DNA from: a virus
Strand: one strand, 5' to 3'
DNA: 36,497 nt
IMG/VR virus record: IMGVR_UViG_3300031788_001709
Coordinates: 1-36,497 of that record
Numbering within the stretch: position 1 is the stretch's first letter; every line of letters starts with the position of its first letter. The translations under genes and the position numbers were made by a program. Below are positions 28,091 through 34,430 of the stretch, piece after piece. The notes below the pieces were generated by a model. The model saw only the letters and a program-made list of their open reading frames with translations, was not told the DNA's origin and ran no database searches.

Positions 28091-28118
28091 CGCGTTGATC
28101 GACGGAGGCACCATTTTT
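28091..28118 (+). promoter_or_regulatory. Repeated element E: possible promoter
   Basis: Second copy of the element at 25257: CGTTGATCGACGG then AGGCACCATTTTT, one base shorter. A GGGTTGGC block also lies upstream of both copies. It is in the 139-bp gap between the D12 methyltransferase and the radical-SAM-like gene and ends 21 bases before that ATG. Confidence 0.45.
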
Positions 28119-28139
28119 CAAGCAACAAGACTTAACACC

Positions 28140-28883
28140 ATGACGAAACGCAACCCAAAGCAAGAGGAGACACCCGTCTTCGACTGCATCCCGCAGATCG
28201 GGCCGTGCCATATCGGATGTTCGCAATGTTTCTACAACCGGCCAGGGGCCTACTACGTGCCCATTGACCAACCGCACGTCCCCACGCCCGAGGAAGTTGG
28301 GGACGGCATCGTGCGGATGAACTGTGGCAACGACAGCAACAATCAGCGCGAGTTGGTGATTGAGACCGCCAAGCAGTACCAGCACTACTTCTTCAATACG
28401 TCGATCCCGCGCTACGATTTCCCCGGCCCGGTCGTGCTGACAGCCAACCCCAAGGAAGAGGATGGGGCGCACTACGCCTGGCCAGTGTGGCACGGCGACG
28501 ACTGGCACTCGCCGGCTCCGAACCTGATGTTCGTGCGGCTGCGCACCTCGGCCACCAATCTTCGCCCAGTCGATAGGGCCGTAGCCGCCTGGACCGCCGC
28601 CAAGGTGCCCGTCGTGATTACGTTTATGAGCTACTATGATCGCGTGCCGACCGTTGACGAGGATTTGGTGAGGCTAGGTGCCGACGAGTGCTACGTCTGG
28701 AAAGTCCGCCACATCAATAGCTATCACTGCCCGACATCGGCCTTCATGCGGACGGTCATGGCGCGCTACCGAGAAAACCGCCTGGTGTCGATGTGCGGCA
28801 GCATCGACGCATCGTACTGCCGCGCCTGCCGCAATTGCGAGACCCACTTCCTCCAAACCATGAAGAGGCTGCGAGGCGAATGA
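28140..28883 (+). CDS. Putative radical SAM protein
   Basis: 247 residues from ATG 28140. GPCHIGCSQCFYN gives the CxxxCxxC cluster signature (C23, C27, C30) near the N-terminus. MNCGNDSNNQ, then repeating strands (NLMFVRLRTSA, VPVVITFMSYY) fit a partial TIM barrel. A C-terminal CRACRNC recalls auxiliary-cluster (SPASM-like) ends. It would use a 4Fe-4S cluster and AdoMet for radical chemistry. The substrate is unknown; the neighbours DeoC and deoxyribosyltransferase make a nucleoside or deoxyribose substrate a fair guess only. Confidence 0.65.
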   Translation: MTKRNPKQEETPVFDCIPQIGPCHIGCSQCFYNRPGAYYVPIDQPHVPTPEEVGDGIVRMNCGNDSNNQRELVIETAKQYQHYFFNTSIPRYDFPGPVVLTANPKEEDGAHYAWPVWHGDDWHSPAPNLMFVRLRTSATNLRPVDRAVAAWTAAKVPVVITFMSYYDRVPTVDEDLVRLGADECYVWKVRHINSYHCPTSAFMRTVMARYRENRLVSMCGSIDASYCRACRNCETHFLQTMKRLRGE

Positions 28884-29029
28884 ACACGCTCGTCACCATC
28901 ACGATTGTCGGCTTGGTGGCCGGCACGATCATCACCATCACCGCCCCGCCGGTCGCGGCCGTCGTCATGGTCCTCGGCGTCGGCGCAATCTGCATCTTCG
29001 GCTACCTGACGATTCGGAAAGGTGCCTAG
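28880..29029 (+). CDS. Tiny two-span membrane protein
   Basis: 49 residues, ATGA-coupled to the preceding gene. Two hydrophobic segments, TLVTITIVGLVAGTIITI and VAAVVMVLGVGAICIFGYL, separated by PPV, with a short basic end (RKGA). Size and topology would suit a pinholin-like or accessory membrane protein, but the context is metabolic. Function unknown. Confidence 0.65.
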   Translation: MNTLVTITIVGLVAGTIITITAPPVAAVVMVLGVGAICIFGYLTIRKGA

Positions 29030-29031
29030 GC

Positions 29032-29193
29032 GTGGGCACCAACAAGGACCAACTGGGGCCGGACAGCTACGACCGTGGCACGAAGGCCCGCCGCTTCATC
29101 AAGCAACAGCGCAATCGCGCGGACCGCCGCAAGGCGAAACAAGACCCCGCCGGCGCACCCCGCAAGCGGCTCTACCGAGGCTACGACGACTAG
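29032..29193 (+). CDS. Small very basic hypothetical protein
   Basis: 53 residues from GTG 29032, two bases after the previous stop (GGAAAGG upstream). Arg/Lys-rich: DSYDRGTKARRFIKQQRNRA, then DRRKAKQ and a tail RKRLYRGYDD. It fits exactly between two genes, ending one base before the DeoC ATG. It could bind nucleic acid; no family recognised. Confidence 0.65.
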   Translation: MGTNKDQLGPDSYDRGTKARRFIKQQRNRADRRKAKQDPAGAPRKRLYRGYDD

Positions 29194-29194
29194 C

Positions 29195-29899
29195 ATGAGC
29201 GATCCAATTCCACTCGACGTAATTACCGAGAAGTCATTGAACCGGCAACTGCCGGCGATCGGCCGCGACCAAATCATTGCGGCGTTGGACTACGCCGTCT
29301 TGAAGCCGGATGCCCGGCTGGAAGACGTGACCAGCGCCGCCCGCGTGGTCGAAGACATGGGCTTCGCCACCATCTGTGTGGCGTCCTACAACGTCGCCAT
29401 TGCCAAGCAAATCACGTCGCGGGTGTGCTCGGTCATTGGCTTCCCCCACGGCAACACGTCGCCCGACATCAAGTTCGATGAGGCGCGGGCAGCCCTGGAA
29501 GACGGGGCCGTGGAACTGGACGTGGTGATTAACTTCGGCCGCTTCCTGGAAGGCCGCGAGGTGGTCGTGGTCCAGGAACTAGGCCGCATTGTCCAATTGG
29601 CCCACAAGAAGAAAGCCCTCGTCAAGGCCATCCTGCAAACCTGCTACTACCAGCCGGGCCAGATCGTCGAAGCCTGCCGCCTATGCGTGGACTGCGGTGT
29701 GGACTTCGTGAAAACGTCCACTGGCTTCGGACCTGGCGGGGCGACGCCCCGGGCCGTGGAACTGATGTTGGAGGCCGTGGACGGCGCGGCCCAAGTGAAG
29801 GCCAGCGGCGGCATCAAGACCTACGCCGATGCGGCGCTTTACCTCAGCCTGGGCTGCACGCGGATCGGGTCTTCTCGATACCGGGAGCTACTGCCATGA
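29195..29899 (+). CDS. deoC: Deoxyribose-phosphate aldolase
   Basis: 234 residues from ATG 29195. The family signature is complete: VIGFPHG (80-86), ELDVVINFG (D109), VKTSTGFGPGGAT (Schiff-base lysine K173) and VKASGGIKTYADA (K202). It cleaves 2-deoxyribose-5-phosphate to glyceraldehyde-3-phosphate and acetaldehyde in the cytosol. In a phage it could drain deoxyribose from degraded host DNA into central metabolism, or run in the synthetic direction. Length is normal for the short DeoC type. Coupled to the deoxyribosyltransferase-like gene (ATGA). Confidence 0.9.
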   Translation: MSDPIPLDVITEKSLNRQLPAIGRDQIIAALDYAVLKPDARLEDVTSAARVVEDMGFATICVASYNVAIAKQITSRVCSVIGFPHGNTSPDIKFDEARAALEDGAVELDVVINFGRFLEGREVVVVQELGRIVQLAHKKKALVKAILQTCYYQPGQIVEACRLCVDCGVDFVKTSTGFGPGGATPRAVELMLEAVDGAAQVKASGGIKTYADAALYLSLGCTRIGSSRYRELLP

Positions 29900-30441
29900 A
29901 CCGATTGGCCAACAGCCGCGCTTACCTGTGCGGGGCGATGGAACGGGAGGCCGACAACGGGGTCGGCTGGCGACAGGAGATTGTCCGCCAATTGGCCGAC
30001 CTCGGCATTTGCTGGCTCGACCCGTGCCGAAAGCCGACCGATCTGGCGGAAGAGAGCGACGCGACCCGACGCCGGTGGGCCACGGCCAGGAAGGAGGGGG
30101 ACTATGACGAGATCGCCAAGGCAATGCGTGTGATCCGGTGCGTCGATTTGCGGCTTACCGACATTGCCGACTTTCTGGTCGTTCACCTGGACGCCAACAC
30201 TCCAACCTGCGGGACGTGGGAGGAAATTGCCAACGCCAACCGCGAAAAGAAGCCCATCGTCGTGCATTACGCCCAGGGCAAGCAGAATGCTCCGCTCTGG
30301 CTGTTCGCCATGCTTCCGCATCAATTGATCTTCTCCACCTGGCCCGACGTTTATGCCTACATCCGCGGCATCGCGCACGATCCGGTAATCGACCGGCTGA
30401 ACCGCTGGTATTTTTTCGACCTTGGGAGATGTCCGCAATGA
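29896..30441 (+). CDS. Nucleoside 2-deoxyribosyltransferase-like protein
   Basis: 181 residues from ATG 29896. N-terminal RAYLCGAMEREADNGVGWR (Rossmann-like start with the G-A/P-M pattern), LDPCRKP, DLRLTDIADFLVVHLDA and CGTWEEIANANREKKPIVV (the Gly-Thr-x-x-E element) match the nucleoside 2-deoxyribosyltransferase superfamily. Such enzymes swap bases on deoxyribose or hydrolyse deoxynucleotides. Pairing with DeoC suggests a deoxynucleoside salvage or degradation step. The exact substrate is not fixed. Confidence 0.75.
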   Translation: MNRLANSRAYLCGAMEREADNGVGWRQEIVRQLADLGICWLDPCRKPTDLAEESDATRRRWATARKEGDYDEIAKAMRVIRCVDLRLTDIADFLVVHLDANTPTCGTWEEIANANREKKPIVVHYAQGKQNAPLWLFAMLPHQLIFSTWPDVYAYIRGIAHDPVIDRLNRWYFFDLGRCPQ

Positions 30442-30653
30442 AACCCGATCTAAGCACCCCGAAACGGTCCATCGCCAAGGCCATCACCTGGGAGACCTTC
30501 AGTAATCTTGTCTGCTTTGGACTGGCCTACGCCATGTTCGGCAACATCGGCGGCTGCGCCGTGTTCACGGCCGTGTGCTTCGTCGTGAAGTTGATTCTCT
30601 TCTATTACCACGAACGCGCATGGCACCAAATCCCCTATGGAAGGCACTCATGA
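30438..30653 (+). CDS. DUF2061-family membrane protein
   Basis: 71 residues, ATGA-coupled. RSIAKAITWETFSNLVCFG, then two hydrophobic spans and LFYYHERAWHQIPYG at the C-terminus fit DUF2061 small membrane proteins (KAITWR..., YYxHERxW). The molecular function of that family is unknown. It also overlaps the next start by four bases. Confidence 0.75.
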   Translation: MKPDLSTPKRSIAKAITWETFSNLVCFGLAYAMFGNIGGCAVFTAVCFVVKLILFYYHERAWHQIPYGRHS

Positions 30654-30883
30654 AACTGCAACCTATTCGGAAAGAAAGCCTGCCTGGCCGCAATGTGAAG
30701 TGCCCCTGTGGCAGCGGCAAGAAGGCCAAGAAGTGCTGCTTGCCCCGGATCAAGCAGTTGGCATCCTTGCCGCCCGAAGTCCGCACCCAGGCGATCATCG
30801 CCGGCATCCTCGGCCACTGGCCGACCACGGAGCCAACTCCTGAAAGGACCACCTCGCCATGCGTCACGCCACCTTGCTCTTGA
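30650..30883 (+). CDS. SEC-C zinc-binding motif protein
   Basis: 77 residues from ATG 30650. NVKCPCGSGKKAKKCC (residues about 15-30) is an exact SEC-C zinc motif (CxC...CC). A hydrophobic helix follows (RTQAIIAGILGH). The C-terminal 8 codons overlap the next gene in another frame. SEC-C modules bind SecB in SecA but are widespread as stand-alone parts in phages, role unknown. Confidence 0.75.
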   Translation: MKLQPIRKESLPGRNVKCPCGSGKKAKKCCLPRIKQLASLPPEVRTQAIIAGILGHWPTTEPTPERTTSPCVTPPCS

Positions 30884-31152
30884 TTCTGGTGCTGGCCGGT
30901 TGCCAGCCGGACCCGCTGCCACGGCCGATCATCGTTCCCGTGCCGCGCCCCCGACCGATCATTGTGCCGGTGCCGATGCCACGCCCGCGGCCGATTATCG
31001 TCCTGGTGCCGGACCCCATTATCGTTGTGCCCGTGGTCCCCAACCACCGTCGGCCACACCCCGAGCCGCCACGACCCACACCCCGGCCTGGTCCCCGGCC
31101 CCAGCCGCCACGACCGCCGCGCCCGTCACCCAGACCATCTCCTCACAAGTAA
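30859..31152 (+). CDS. Proline-rich lipoprotein with internal repeats
   Basis: 97 residues from ATG 30859, overlapping the SEC-C gene by 25 bases in another frame. Signal LLLILVLAGC ends in a lipobox (LAGC, Cys14). Then come three copies of RPIIVPVP/RPIIVLVP and a Pro/Arg/His tail (RPPRPSPRPSPHK). A lipid anchor and an extended proline stalk resemble Rz1-type outer-membrane spanins, but no inner-membrane partner is visible nearby, so lysis is only a possibility. Confidence 0.75.
   Translation: MRHATLLLILVLAGCQPDPLPRPIIVPVPRPRPIIVPVPMPRPRPIIVLVPDPIIVVPVVPNHRRPHPEPPRPTPRPGPRPQPPRPPRPSPRPSPHK
30922..31019 (+). repeat. Imperfect direct repeats coding the RPIIVPVP units
   Basis: Three imperfect copies of a CGGCCGATCATCGTTCCCGT-like unit (30922 onward, 30954 onward, 30990 onward) encode successive RPIIVxVP segments of the lipoprotein. 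Unequal exchange or slippage could change the stalk length. Confidence 0.6.
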
Positions 31153-31158
31153 ATTGCC

Positions 31159-32157
31159 ATGAAGACACCCCGTTTCCTTTCCTACTCATCCATGACTCTC
31201 TGGGAAAAACAGCCCGAAGAGTTCTACCTGCGCTACCTCGCCGAGCACCCCGCCCCACGGCTGCCCCAAGAGCCGCCGATGGCCGTAGGCTCGGCGTTCG
31301 ACGCCTACGTGAAGGCGGCCCTCAACTACGCGCTCTACGGCACCGCCGTGTCGCCCAAGTTCGAGTTTGGTGAAATCTTCGAGAGCCAGGTCGAACCGCA
31401 CAACCGGGACTTCGCGCTCAAGGCTGGCAAACACGTCTTTCGGGCATATAAGCTGACGGGGGCCTTCAACGAACTCCTATCATTGCTCCAGCAATCCGTC
31501 GAGCCGCCGCGCTTCGAGTTCAAGGTCAATGGCGTCGTTGCCGGCGCTCCCTTCACCGGCAAGCCGGACTGCCGCTTCGTGCTCGACTTCGGCCTGGGAC
31601 CGATCCACTGCATCCTGGATTGGAAGGTCCGGGGCTACTGCTCGAAGTATGCCGCCAGCCCGTCGAAGGGCTACATGCTCTGCCGGGACGGCTACCAAAG
31701 CGAGAAGCCAAGCAAGAGCCACAACACCCAGCACACCAACTTCCTGGAATACAACCATCGTGGCCTGACGGTCAACGCCGGCTACATGGAGTATTGCAAC
31801 GACGAGTATGCCGACCAGCTTTGCCTCTACGGCTGGCTGCTGGGCGAGAAGCCGGGCGACGAGAACGTCGTCGGCATGATCGAAGAGATCGTCAGCAAGC
31901 CGGCCAGCTCCACCCCCTTGCTGCGGGTCGCCAATCACCGTGCCCGCGTGAAGGCCGACTACCAGCAGAAGCTCCTGGAGCGGGTCGGCCGTTGTTGGCA
32001 GGCGATTACCTCTGGCAACGTCTTCACCGACCTGACCCCCGAGGAAAATGCCGGCCGCCGCGAAGTGCTGGAAGACATGGCGCTGAGCCTGGGCAAGACC
32101 GCCGGGGCCTACGACGACTGGTTCAATAACGTAACAAGGCCCCAATTCAAGAGGTAG
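31159..32157 (+). CDS. RecB/Cas4-like PD-(D/E)XK nuclease
   Basis: 332 residues from ATG 31159. LSYSSMTLWEKQPEEFYLRYL (described in parts LSYSSMTLW and FYLRYL) is the N-terminal C-less version of the Cas4/AddB start. GSAFDAY (44-50) follows, then GKPDCRF (D137), CILDWKV (D154, K156) and QLCLYGWLL (Q220, Y224). This is the RecB-family nuclease core. I see no Fe-S cysteine quartet. It may act as the phage recombination exonuclease or in host DNA breakdown. Confidence 0.85.
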   Translation: MKTPRFLSYSSMTLWEKQPEEFYLRYLAEHPAPRLPQEPPMAVGSAFDAYVKAALNYALYGTAVSPKFEFGEIFESQVEPHNRDFALKAGKHVFRAYKLTGAFNELLSLLQQSVEPPRFEFKVNGVVAGAPFTGKPDCRFVLDFGLGPIHCILDWKVRGYCSKYAASPSKGYMLCRDGYQSEKPSKSHNTQHTNFLEYNHRGLTVNAGYMEYCNDEYADQLCLYGWLLGEKPGDENVVGMIEEIVSKPASSTPLLRVANHRARVKADYQQKLLERVGRCWQAITSGNVFTDLTPEENAGRREVLEDMALSLGKTAGAYDDWFNNVTRPQFKR

Positions 32158-32159
32158 CC

Positions 32160-32414
32160 ATGTTCAAGATCAACGAAACGACCCTTCAGCGCGTACAACT
32201 GGCCCAGCTCACGCCAGCGCGCATGACCGAAATCCTGCGGGCCTTGGAAGCGGCCATCAACAAGTATGGCACCGAAGATGCCTCCGTCACGCTGGAATAC
32301 ACACTACCCGGCGAGGCATTCAGCGAGACTGACTTGCTCCCCATGCTCACCGTCGGATTGCAGAAGGCCGTCCCGTCGCCCACGAAATCCGGATTGGAGT
32401 TGCCCGGACCATGA
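32160..32414 (+). CDS. Small hypothetical protein
   Basis: 84 residues, starting two bases after the RecB-like nuclease stop. Helical N-terminal half (TTLQRVQLAQLTPARMTEIL), then SVTLEYTLPGEAFSETDLL and a Pro-rich end. No metal motif or membrane span. Function unknown; coupled to the next membrane-protein gene (ATGA). Confidence 0.65.
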   Translation: MFKINETTLQRVQLAQLTPARMTEILRALEAAINKYGTEDASVTLEYTLPGEAFSETDLLPMLTVGLQKAVPSPTKSGLELPGP

Positions 32415-32659
32415 CCGAGGCCGGCATTTTCTTCCTCGCACTGCTGGCCGGCGCGGTGCTGGACTTCACCTGGGCGATGTGCGTGGAGTCCGTGCAACGG
32501 CAGCGTGCCGCGTTGGCCGCCAACCTGGCCGTCGTGCTCTACGTCTGCACGCTCTTCTCCACGGTCTTGATCGTGGGAGAGCACGTGCCGGCCGTGATCG
32601 CCTACGGGCTGGGCAACTGGATAGGCACCTACATTGCCGTAAAACGGAGCCACAAGTGA
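32411..32659 (+). CDS. Small integral membrane protein
   Basis: 82 residues, ATGA-coupled. Hydrophobic spans near residues 4-22, 34-53 and 57-77 (IFFLALLAGAVLDFTWAM; LAANLAVVLYVCTLFSTVL; AVIAYGLGNWIGTYIAV), with a basic end (KRSHK). Similar small proteins ending in a YxLGxWxGTYxAV-like block occur in other phages. Role unknown; overlaps the fifth methyltransferase (GTGA). Confidence 0.7.
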   Translation: MTEAGIFFLALLAGAVLDFTWAMCVESVQRQRAALAANLAVVLYVCTLFSTVLIVGEHVPAVIAYGLGNWIGTYIAVKRSHK

Positions 32660-33414
32660 CGTATCAACTCTACAACGGCGATTGCCTGGACGTGCTCGAA
32701 ACGCTGGAGCCGGTCGAGGTCCTATTCGCAGACCCTCCCGACAATATCGGCTTGGGCTACGACAGTTATCGGGACCGAATGGACGAAGGCGACTACGTGG
32801 CCATGCTGCGCCGCTGGCTCAACGCCTTCATCTTGAAGGCCCGCACGGTCTGGTTCAGCTACAACTCGAAATGGACTTTCGAGGTGGGCAAAATCGTCAC
32901 CGAGATCGTCGGGCTGCGGGCTGGCGAGGTGGAGGCCAAGCCGTGCGTTCAGACGTTTACGTTCGGTCAACACAACCACCATGACTTGGGAAATAACCAT
33001 CGACCGCTCTTGCGACTCCGCTGGCGCGATGCCCCGCTCTACCCGGACGCCATCCGCGTGCCCAGTTGGCGGCAAGAGAACGGCGACAAGCGGGCGGACC
33101 CGCGGGGCCGGGTGCCTGGCGACGTGTTCGATTTCACCCGGGTCACGGGCAACAGCAAGCAGCGCCGCACCTGGCACCCGACACAACTGAACGAGGGCCT
33201 GGTGGAGCGGTGCGTCAAGCTGACCACGCCGGCTGAGGGCAAGGTCTTGGACCCCTTCGGTGGCACGGGAACGACGTTGCGTGTGTGTAAACGCATCAAT
33301 CTGCCTTGCACGCTGATTGAACTGGACCGGGAGTATTGCCAGCGGATCGCAGAGGAAAACGGCCTTTCCCCAGTCACCTACCCCCATCGCGCCATCTGGC
33401 AAGGGGCACGGTAA
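32656..33414 (+). CDS. DNA methyltransferase, beta-class with DPPD motif
   Basis: 252 residues from GTG 32656. ADPPDNIGLGYD (25-36) stands where the family has DPPYNxG; the aromatic Tyr is replaced by Asp. The AdoMet motif DPFGGTGTTLR begins at D199, followed by IELDREYCQRI. HPTQLNEGLVERC replaces the HPTVKP block. The beta order and small size suggest an N6-adenine or N4-cytosine enzyme. The Tyr-to-Asp change hits the base-stacking position, so target or activity may differ. Confidence 0.82.
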   Translation: MTYQLYNGDCLDVLETLEPVEVLFADPPDNIGLGYDSYRDRMDEGDYVAMLRRWLNAFILKARTVWFSYNSKWTFEVGKIVTEIVGLRAGEVEAKPCVQTFTFGQHNHHDLGNNHRPLLRLRWRDAPLYPDAIRVPSWRQENGDKRADPRGRVPGDVFDFTRVTGNSKQRRTWHPTQLNEGLVERCVKLTTPAEGKVLDPFGGTGTTLRVCKRINLPCTLIELDREYCQRIAEENGLSPVTYPHRAIWQGAR

Positions 33415-33422
33415 CGAATTTT

Positions 33423-33440
33423 CCGCGGAAGCGGCTTTTA
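33423..33440 (+). terminator. Weak intrinsic terminator after the fifth methyltransferase
   Basis: CCGC (33423-33426), GNRA-type loop GGAA, GCGG (33431-33434), then CTTTTA. The stem is only 4 bp, but it lies 8 bases after a gene stop and before promoter-like element C, where termination would make sense. Confidence 0.35.
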
Positions 33441-33487
33441 GCGTGAGGTTTGCTCTTCGGCGTACTGAAAATCTGCTTTACGGCCAC

Positions 33488-33531
33488 AATTTACCCTAAT
33501 TCTCTTCCCCGTTGCTGATTTATAGGTGTCA
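33488..33531 (+). promoter_or_regulatory. 44-bp repeated element, copy C: putative phage promoter
   Basis: AATTTACCCTAATTCTC at the left, GTTGCTGATTTATAGGTG at the right, then TCA. It is gap-free against copies A and B. It lies in the 145-bp gap 33415-33559 and ends 28 bases before the ATG of the first gene of the right-end block of small genes. Confidence 0.7.
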
Positions 33532-33559
33532 GTCGAAACACCAACACGGGAGACGCAAC

Positions 33560-33802
33560 ATGACGAGCGAGACGCTGGAACTGATCCTGAAGCAGAACGA
33601 CATTCACCCGGCCTTTTGGCCCGAAATGAAGGCCCTGGTCTTTGACCACGCGCGGCCGAGCAAGGAACTGCTCACCCGGCTGCACCACGTCTCCAACTAC
33701 AAGGCCGCTTTCGACACCATCCTGGCGGAACTGTCCAAGCAGGTCAAGCACAAGTTTCCGCCGAAAGTCAAGCGCTACGAGTCCCTGGAGGTTCCCGCAT
33801 GA
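33560..33802 (+). CDS. Small hypothetical protein
   Basis: 80 residues from ATG 33560 with GGGAGA upstream, first gene after promoter-like element C. Helical, mixed charge (SETLELILKQNDIHPAFW; then SKELLTRLHHVSNYKAAF), ending in a basic stretch (HKFPPKVKRYE). No family recognised. Its stop overlaps the start of the frameshifted gene (ATGA). Confidence 0.65.
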   Translation: MTSETLELILKQNDIHPAFWPEMKALVFDHARPSKELLTRLHHVSNYKAAFDTILAELSKQVKHKFPPKVKRYESLEVPA

Positions 33803-33956
33803 CGCCCGCCGTCGATTTTCTGGGCCAGACTATCGAGGCGGTCACGTCATTGTGTACCCCGTCTGGCGCAAGAGCGATATATGGCTCAATCAGCTAAACG
33901 TCAGCGAGGTCAACGACCACAGCCTCGTGGGCCACACCCCGCCGGCGAGCGTCTAA
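33799..33956 (+). pseudogene. Frameshifted small phage gene (single-base loss near 33837)
   Basis: ATG 33799 starts MTPAVDFLGQTIE and then, without correction, stops at TAA 33895-33897. A -1 shift after the Glu codon continues as GGHVIVYPVWRKSDIWLNQL and NVSEVNDHSLVGHTPPASV to TAA 33956. The joined protein, DFLGQTIE-x-GHVIVYPV, resembles a common small phage protein type (DFLGxxIxVGDxVxYPV). Inserting one base (GAGGTCGG for GAGGCGG) would restore it. Decay, a sequencing error or programmed frameshifting are all possible. Confidence 0.5.
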
Positions 33957-34028
33957 CGATCCAGAACTTACAGAACGTCGTGATCGTCGGTGGCCTGCCC
34001 ACCACACAACCGACCATGTGAGGGAAGC

Positions 34029-34235
34029 ATGACCTTGTACGACCTGCACTGCAAAAGTTGTGATGCGTACTCCGAGGCATGGCAAGATCGAAACGCAAAG
34101 GGACCATTTCGGTGTCCAAAGTGCGGCAAGAAGCGGGCATACCGAACGATCCTCAAGCCGCCGGCCTACCACGACCATTACAGCCCATTGCACCCGCGAG
34201 CCGGCCGTGGGAAGGGTATCGGGAGGAAGACATGA
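34029..34235 (+). CDS. FmdB-like zinc ribbon protein
   Basis: 68 residues from ATG 34029 (AGGGAAG upstream). MTLYDLHCKSCDAYSEAW, then FRCPKCGKKRAYRTI: two CxxC knuckles about 19 residues apart, the FmdB/CxxC_CxxC regulatory-type ribbon that often starts with an aromatic strand. The tail is basic and Gly-rich. Such proteins are frequent in phages; the role is unknown, perhaps in transcription. Confidence 0.75.
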   Translation: MTLYDLHCKSCDAYSEAWQDRNAKGPFRCPKCGKKRAYRTILKPPAYHDHYSPLHPRAGRGKGIGRKT

Positions 34236-34423
34236 ACCCGACTGACTCCCACGACGCCGTGGCCGCATTCCTTCACCTTCGTGAAGAGGTGCAGAAGGCA
34301 GGGCTGCGGATGGACACGCCGACCATTGTTCAACTGCTGATCGCCGAGCGGTTGAACCTGATCGCCGACAATCTAGCCGACGTGCAGGACCGCCTGTCCG
34401 AGATCGCCAATCGGGTACCGTGA
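34232..34423 (+). CDS. Small helical hypothetical protein
   Basis: 63 residues, ATGA-coupled to the zinc ribbon gene. Almost wholly helical: DAVAAFLHLREEVQKAGL, then a heptad-like LLIAERLNLIADNLADVQ and DRLSEIANRV, suggesting a coiled coil or oligomer. No family recognised. Confidence 0.65.
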   Translation: MNPTDSHDAVAAFLHLREEVQKAGLRMDTPTIVQLLIAERLNLIADNLADVQDRLSEIANRVP

Positions 34424-34430
34424 GCGAGCC

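Noticed and set aside
11476-33531. The 44-bp repeats as CRISPR-like or attachment sites
   Set aside because: Three copies lie about 10-12 kb apart, each before a gene and with a variable middle. There is no array, no integrase and no cas gene.
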